Assembly: GCA_910587945.1 (NCBI GenBank)
Contig: CAJUNI010000051.1
Coordinates: 1 to 15,667 of the forward strand
DNA length: 15,667 bases
Direction of reading: 5' to 3'
Source: an uncultured Parvibacter sp.
Lineage (GTDB): Bacteria; Actinomycetota; Coriobacteriia; Coriobacteriales; Eggerthellaceae
Part shown: piece after piece, positions 13,041 through 15,667 of the stretch
Position numbering within the stretch: the stretch's first letter is position 1
Layout: the number at the start of each line of letters is the position of its first letter
The notes under the pieces: generated by a model
What the model was told of the DNA's origin: nothing
The model's input: the letters and a program-made list of their open reading frames with translations, nothing else
Database searches by the model: none
Program-made: the position numbers and the translations under genes

Positions 13041-14924
13041 TTAAGAGCGTTGGAGTTTCTGGAGCACGGCCTGGGCAATACCAGGCCCATCCAGACCCAG
13101 TTCTTCATAGAGGAGAGCTGGCTTTCCATGGGCCACAAATCTATCGGGAATACCCAGCAGAAGCTGAGGTACTTCCAACCCCAGCTCACTCATGCGTCCC
13201 GCCACGCCTTCGCCGGCACCCCCGGCAATAACCCCATCTTCCAGAGTTACTACCAACGGGGTTTGAGCGGCCGCCACCAGAGCATCATCATCTAAGGGCT
13301 TCACCCAGCGCATATCCACTACGCGAAGCTCGAGACCTTGAGCAGCAAGAAGTTCAGCCGCCTCAAGAGCGGGATGTACCAGAGATCCAAACCCGAGCAA
13401 TGCACCGTCTGTGCCCTCACGCAGCACGCGACTCTTGCCCAGAGGTAAAAGCTCCGGATCACTCGGGATTTCCACCCCTTGAGCCGTTCCTCGCGGATAG
13501 CGAATAGCCACCGGCCCCCCTAACGCCAACGCCGTCGGCAATGCGCGGGCCAACTCCGCCTCATCAGAGGGAGCCAACACCCGCAAATGGGGCACCATGC
13601 GGGTATAGACCAGGTCAAAGACTCCATGGTGGGTAGCGCCATCTTCGCCTACGATACCGGCCCGGTCCAAGGCGAAGACCACATTGAAATCCGGGAGCGC
13701 ACAATCAATGATGAGTTGATCGATGGCGCGCTGCATAAACGTGGAATAAATGGCCACCACGGGTTTCATGCCCGCCGCTGCCAGTCCCGCTGCCATGGCC
13801 ACCGCTTGCTCTTCAGCAATGCCTACATCCACAAAGCGATCAGGGAACTTTTGGGCAAAGGGCTTAAGGCCTGTTCCACCTTCCATAGCGGCCGTAATCG
13901 CTACTACACGCTCATCAGCCTCGGCTGCCTGCTCCAATGCTTGGCCAAAGACTGCCGTATAACTGGGCACCGCCGAAGGCTTGGCTTTCGGTTTGCCCGT
14001 GGCAATGTCATAGGGCCCAACCCCGTGGAAATGCTCGGGGTCCCGCTCGGCTGGCTCATAGCCCGCCCCTTTACGGGTAACCACATGGACCAATACCGGC
14101 GCATCCATAGAAAGCACCACGGAAAGCGTTTCTTTCAAGGTGGGAATATCGTGACCATCGATGGGTGCCGTACAAACAATACCCAGCTGCTCGAAAATCA
14201 TGGTATGGGGAAGCACAAATTGCTTCACGGATTCCTTCAAGCTTTTGCCGAAGTGATAGAACGCACTACCCAAAGGCCCATTGGATTCCAGTCGCTCTTG
14301 GAACTCATCGCGAGCCGTGCGGTAAGAACTAGAGGCGCGCAAGGATCCCAAATGACGCATCAATGCCCCTACATTGCGCGAGATGGCCATCTCGTTGTCG
14401 TTTAGGATGATGCAAATTGGCAGCTGTTCAGTGCCCATATAGTTGAGGGCCTCAAACGCCATACCACCCGAAAGCGCTGCATCACCAATAAAGGCCACGA
14501 TTTTCTCGTCCGTACCCTTAAGGCGTCGCGCTTTGGCAAGGCCGGTGGCAATGGACAGAGAATCCGAGGCATGGCCAGAGCAATGGACGTCGTAGATACT
14601 CTCGGACGGCTTAGTGAAGCCCGAAAGCCCTTTATATTGGCGCAGGGTTTCAAAGGCCTCTCGCCGGCCCGTTAAAAGCTTATGGGCGTAGGCCTGATGG
14701 CCCACGTCGAATACCAGATGATCCTCGGGCGTATCAATGAGGCTATGGACCGCCAAGATACTCTCAACCGCACCCAAGGAGGAGGCCACATGCCCCCCAT
14801 TGGTGGCCGTAACGGCAATGATTTCTTCGCGAATCTCTTGAGCCAAGATAGCTAGCTCTTCATCGGTGAGCGCCTTGAGATCTCGCGGAGTGGTAATGGC
14901 ATCGAGTATCCGAACGTCCTCCAT
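13041..14924 (-). CDS. dxs: 1-Deoxy-D-xylulose-5-phosphate synthase
   Basis: A 627-residue thiamine diphosphate enzyme, full length. It condenses pyruvate with glyceraldehyde 3-phosphate to DXP, the first step of the MEP isoprenoid pathway and a precursor for thiamine and pyridoxal. Visible motifs: GGHVASSLG with H45, DVGHQAYAHKLLTGR (73-87), the ThDP-binding block GDAALSGGMAFEAL (147-160) ending in NDNEMAIS (175-182), and DVGIAEEQAVA with the catalytic glutamate near 371. A transketolase-like pyrimidine domain and C-terminal domain follow to VLQKLQRS. The start is ATG at 14924, two bases after the xseB stop, with AAAGGA inside the end of xseB, so the two are translationally coupled. It converges on the GNAT gene with a two-base gap and no room for a separate terminator. 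Confidence 0.98.
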   Translation of the reverse strand: MEDVRILDAITTPRDLKALTDEELAILAQEIREEIIAVTATNGGHVASSLGAVESILAVHSLIDTPEDHLVFDVGHQAYAHKLLTGRREAFETLRQYKGLSGFTKPSESIYDVHCSGHASDSLSIATGLAKARRLKGTDEKIVAFIGDAALSGGMAFEALNYMGTEQLPICIILNDNEMAISRNVGALMRHLGSLRASSSYRTARDEFQERLESNGPLGSAFYHFGKSLKESVKQFVLPHTMIFEQLGIVCTAPIDGHDIPTLKETLSVVLSMDAPVLVHVVTRKGAGYEPAERDPEHFHGVGPYDIATGKPKAKPSAVPSYTAVFGQALEQAAEADERVVAITAAMEGGTGLKPFAQKFPDRFVDVGIAEEQAVAMAAGLAAAGMKPVVAIYSTFMQRAIDQLIIDCALPDFNVVFALDRAGIVGEDGATHHGVFDLVYTRMVPHLRVLAPSDEAELARALPTALALGGPVAIRYPRGTAQGVEIPSDPELLPLGKSRVLREGTDGALLGFGSLVHPALEAAELLAAQGLELRVVDMRWVKPLDDDALVAAAQTPLVVTLEDGVIAGGAGEGVAGRMSELGLEVPQLLLGIPDRFVAHGKPALLYEELGLDGPGIAQAVLQKLQRS

Positions 14925-14926
14925 AA

Positions 14927-15286
14927 TTAGTCCTTTACACCCTCATCAGTTGGTGCAGTTTCTGAAGCATCCGGAGAAGAGCCCTGAATGGTGGTCTGAG
15001 CTGCCTCTTCCCCTTCTGGAGCGAGCCCTTCTCCTTCATTCTGGGCGCCGGAAGCTACCTCAGCCGCGGCTTCAGGGGCAGCTTGAGCCGCTGCCAACTC
15101 TTCCAGTTCTTGGGCGGATAGGGCCTCTTCGGAGCGATCGCAGGCCGCTAGGCCAAGCTTGGCTGCCTCCTCAAATAGCGTTAAGGATTCATCGAGGGAA
15201 ATATCTTCAGATTGCACCGTCTCTAAGATGGCTTCAAGCCGCTCCACAACGCCGGCAAAGCTCTCGGTGTTCACTTCTTCTTCCAT
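14927..15286 (-). CDS. xseB: Exodeoxyribonuclease VII small subunit with acidic tail
   Basis: A 119-residue protein. Residues about 8-68 match XseB: FAGVVERLEAILETVQSE, then ISLDESLTLFEEAAKLGLAACDRSEEAL, a two-helix hairpin that binds the XseA large subunit to make exonuclease VII, which degrades single-stranded DNA. The family is usually about 70-85 residues long; the extra C-terminal 50 residues are an Ala/Glu/Ser-rich acidic low-complexity tail of unknown use. The start is ATG at 15286, with GGAAGAGAG upstream. It follows nusB by 76 bases and precedes dxs by two. No xseA lies between nusB and xseB here. Confidence 0.92.
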   Translation of the reverse strand: MEEEVNTESFAGVVERLEAILETVQSEDISLDESLTLFEEAAKLGLAACDRSEEALSAQELEELAAAQAAPEAAAEVASGAQNEGEGLAPEGEEAAQTTIQGSSPDASETAPTDEGVKD

Positions 15287-15362
15287 GGGCTCTCTTCCTT
15301 CATATCCGACTACCCACGTGTTATCAGAGCGCCCCTATCCCGAGCGCTACTCAAACCACTCG

Positions 15363-15667
15363 TTAGGCCTCTAAAGTGTCGGCTGCGGATTGCTCCGCCG
15401 GAGCAGTTTCTTCCGTTTCAGCAGACTCCGTTGCAACTATAGATTCGCTCTCAGTTGCCAGGTTTTCGCCCAGCTCAGCGCTCGAAGGCTCTTGGTCGGA
15501 ACTGGCCGCCTGCTCTGCCTCGATCTGCTGGGAGATCCGGCCTAAGACCCCATTGGCAAAGCGCGGAGACTCATCTTCGCCGCCAAAGGATTTAGCCAAC
15601 TCTACTGCTTCATTGATGGTGACCGAAATAGGCACTCGATCCTCATGAAGCATTTCATAAATAGCTA
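15363..15667 (-). CDS. nusB: Transcription antitermination factor NusB, N-terminus outside window
   Basis: One hundred C-terminal codons are visible, starting AIYEMLHEDRVP and continuing SVTINEAVELAKSFGGEDESPRFANGVLGRI (shown here in part), which is the hallmark C-terminal half of NusB. NusB binds boxA RNA with NusE (S10) and supports antitermination of rRNA operons. After the normal end near NGVLGRI the protein runs on for about 55 residues of acidic Ser/Ala/Glu-rich sequence with no evident fold. The gene enters from the right edge; an internal ATG at 15653 is not its start. It heads the visible nusB-xseB-dxs cluster. Confidence 0.93.
   Translation of the reverse strand, partial: AIYEMLHEDRVPISVTINEAVELAKSFGGEDESPRFANGVLGRISQQIEAEQAASSDQEPSSAELGENLATESESIVATESAETEETAPAEQSAADTLEA

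Overview
The window looks like chromosomal DNA of an anaerobic actinobacterium of the class Coriobacteriia, most likely family Eggerthellaceae. This is inferred, not proven. The grounds are moderately high GC, a large molybdopterin oxidoreductase paired with a divergent LysR regulator (an arrangement these bacteria carry in many copies), and actinobacterial-looking housekeeping genes. No transposase, integrase, CRISPR array, tRNA or rRNA was recognised.

Left third (1-6124): a respiratory or dehydroxylase-type molybdoenzyme catalytic subunit reads leftward off the window edge. A LysR regulator diverges from it. Next comes a ten-helix TDT (TehA/SLAC1-like) membrane transporter, itself divergent from a second LysR regulator. 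This gives two regulator/target pairs back to back, with a bidirectional terminator between the convergent regulator 1 and transporter. The two regulator promoter regions share a 12-base word, so the pairs may be co-regulated.

Middle (6158-10125, minus strand): a two-gene operon of a 12-helix MMPL/RND-type transporter and a membrane-anchored or lipoprotein partner with long glycine-punctuated coiled-coil repeats, overlapping by ATGA. The transporter start has no ribosome binding site but sits directly downstream of an extended -10 element inside a perfect palindrome, which suggests a leaderless, repressor-controlled transcript.

Nitrogen module (10385-12060, minus strand): amtB followed by glnK, tightly coupled. 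A GTTAC-n6-GAAAC site resembling the actinobacterial GlnR box lies upstream of amtB. GlnK lacks the uridylylated tyrosine at position 51. Between glnK and the MMPL gene is a tandem array of about five imperfect 34-36 bp units rich in small palindromes.

Right end (12376-15667): a GNAT acetyltransferase with an internal insertion converges on a housekeeping minus-strand cluster nusB - xseB - dxs (transcription antitermination, exonuclease VII small subunit, isoprenoid precursor synthesis). nusB is cut by the window edge. The xseA gene that often sits between nusB and xseB is absent here. Both nusB and xseB end in long acidic low-complexity tails.

Most promising leads: the tandem hairpin repeat array, the probable leaderless MMPL promoter/operator, the LysR operators shared by the two pairs, the GlnR-like box, and the unusual molybdoenzyme with no Tat signal and widened cysteine spacing. 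None of these amounts to a demonstrated new system.
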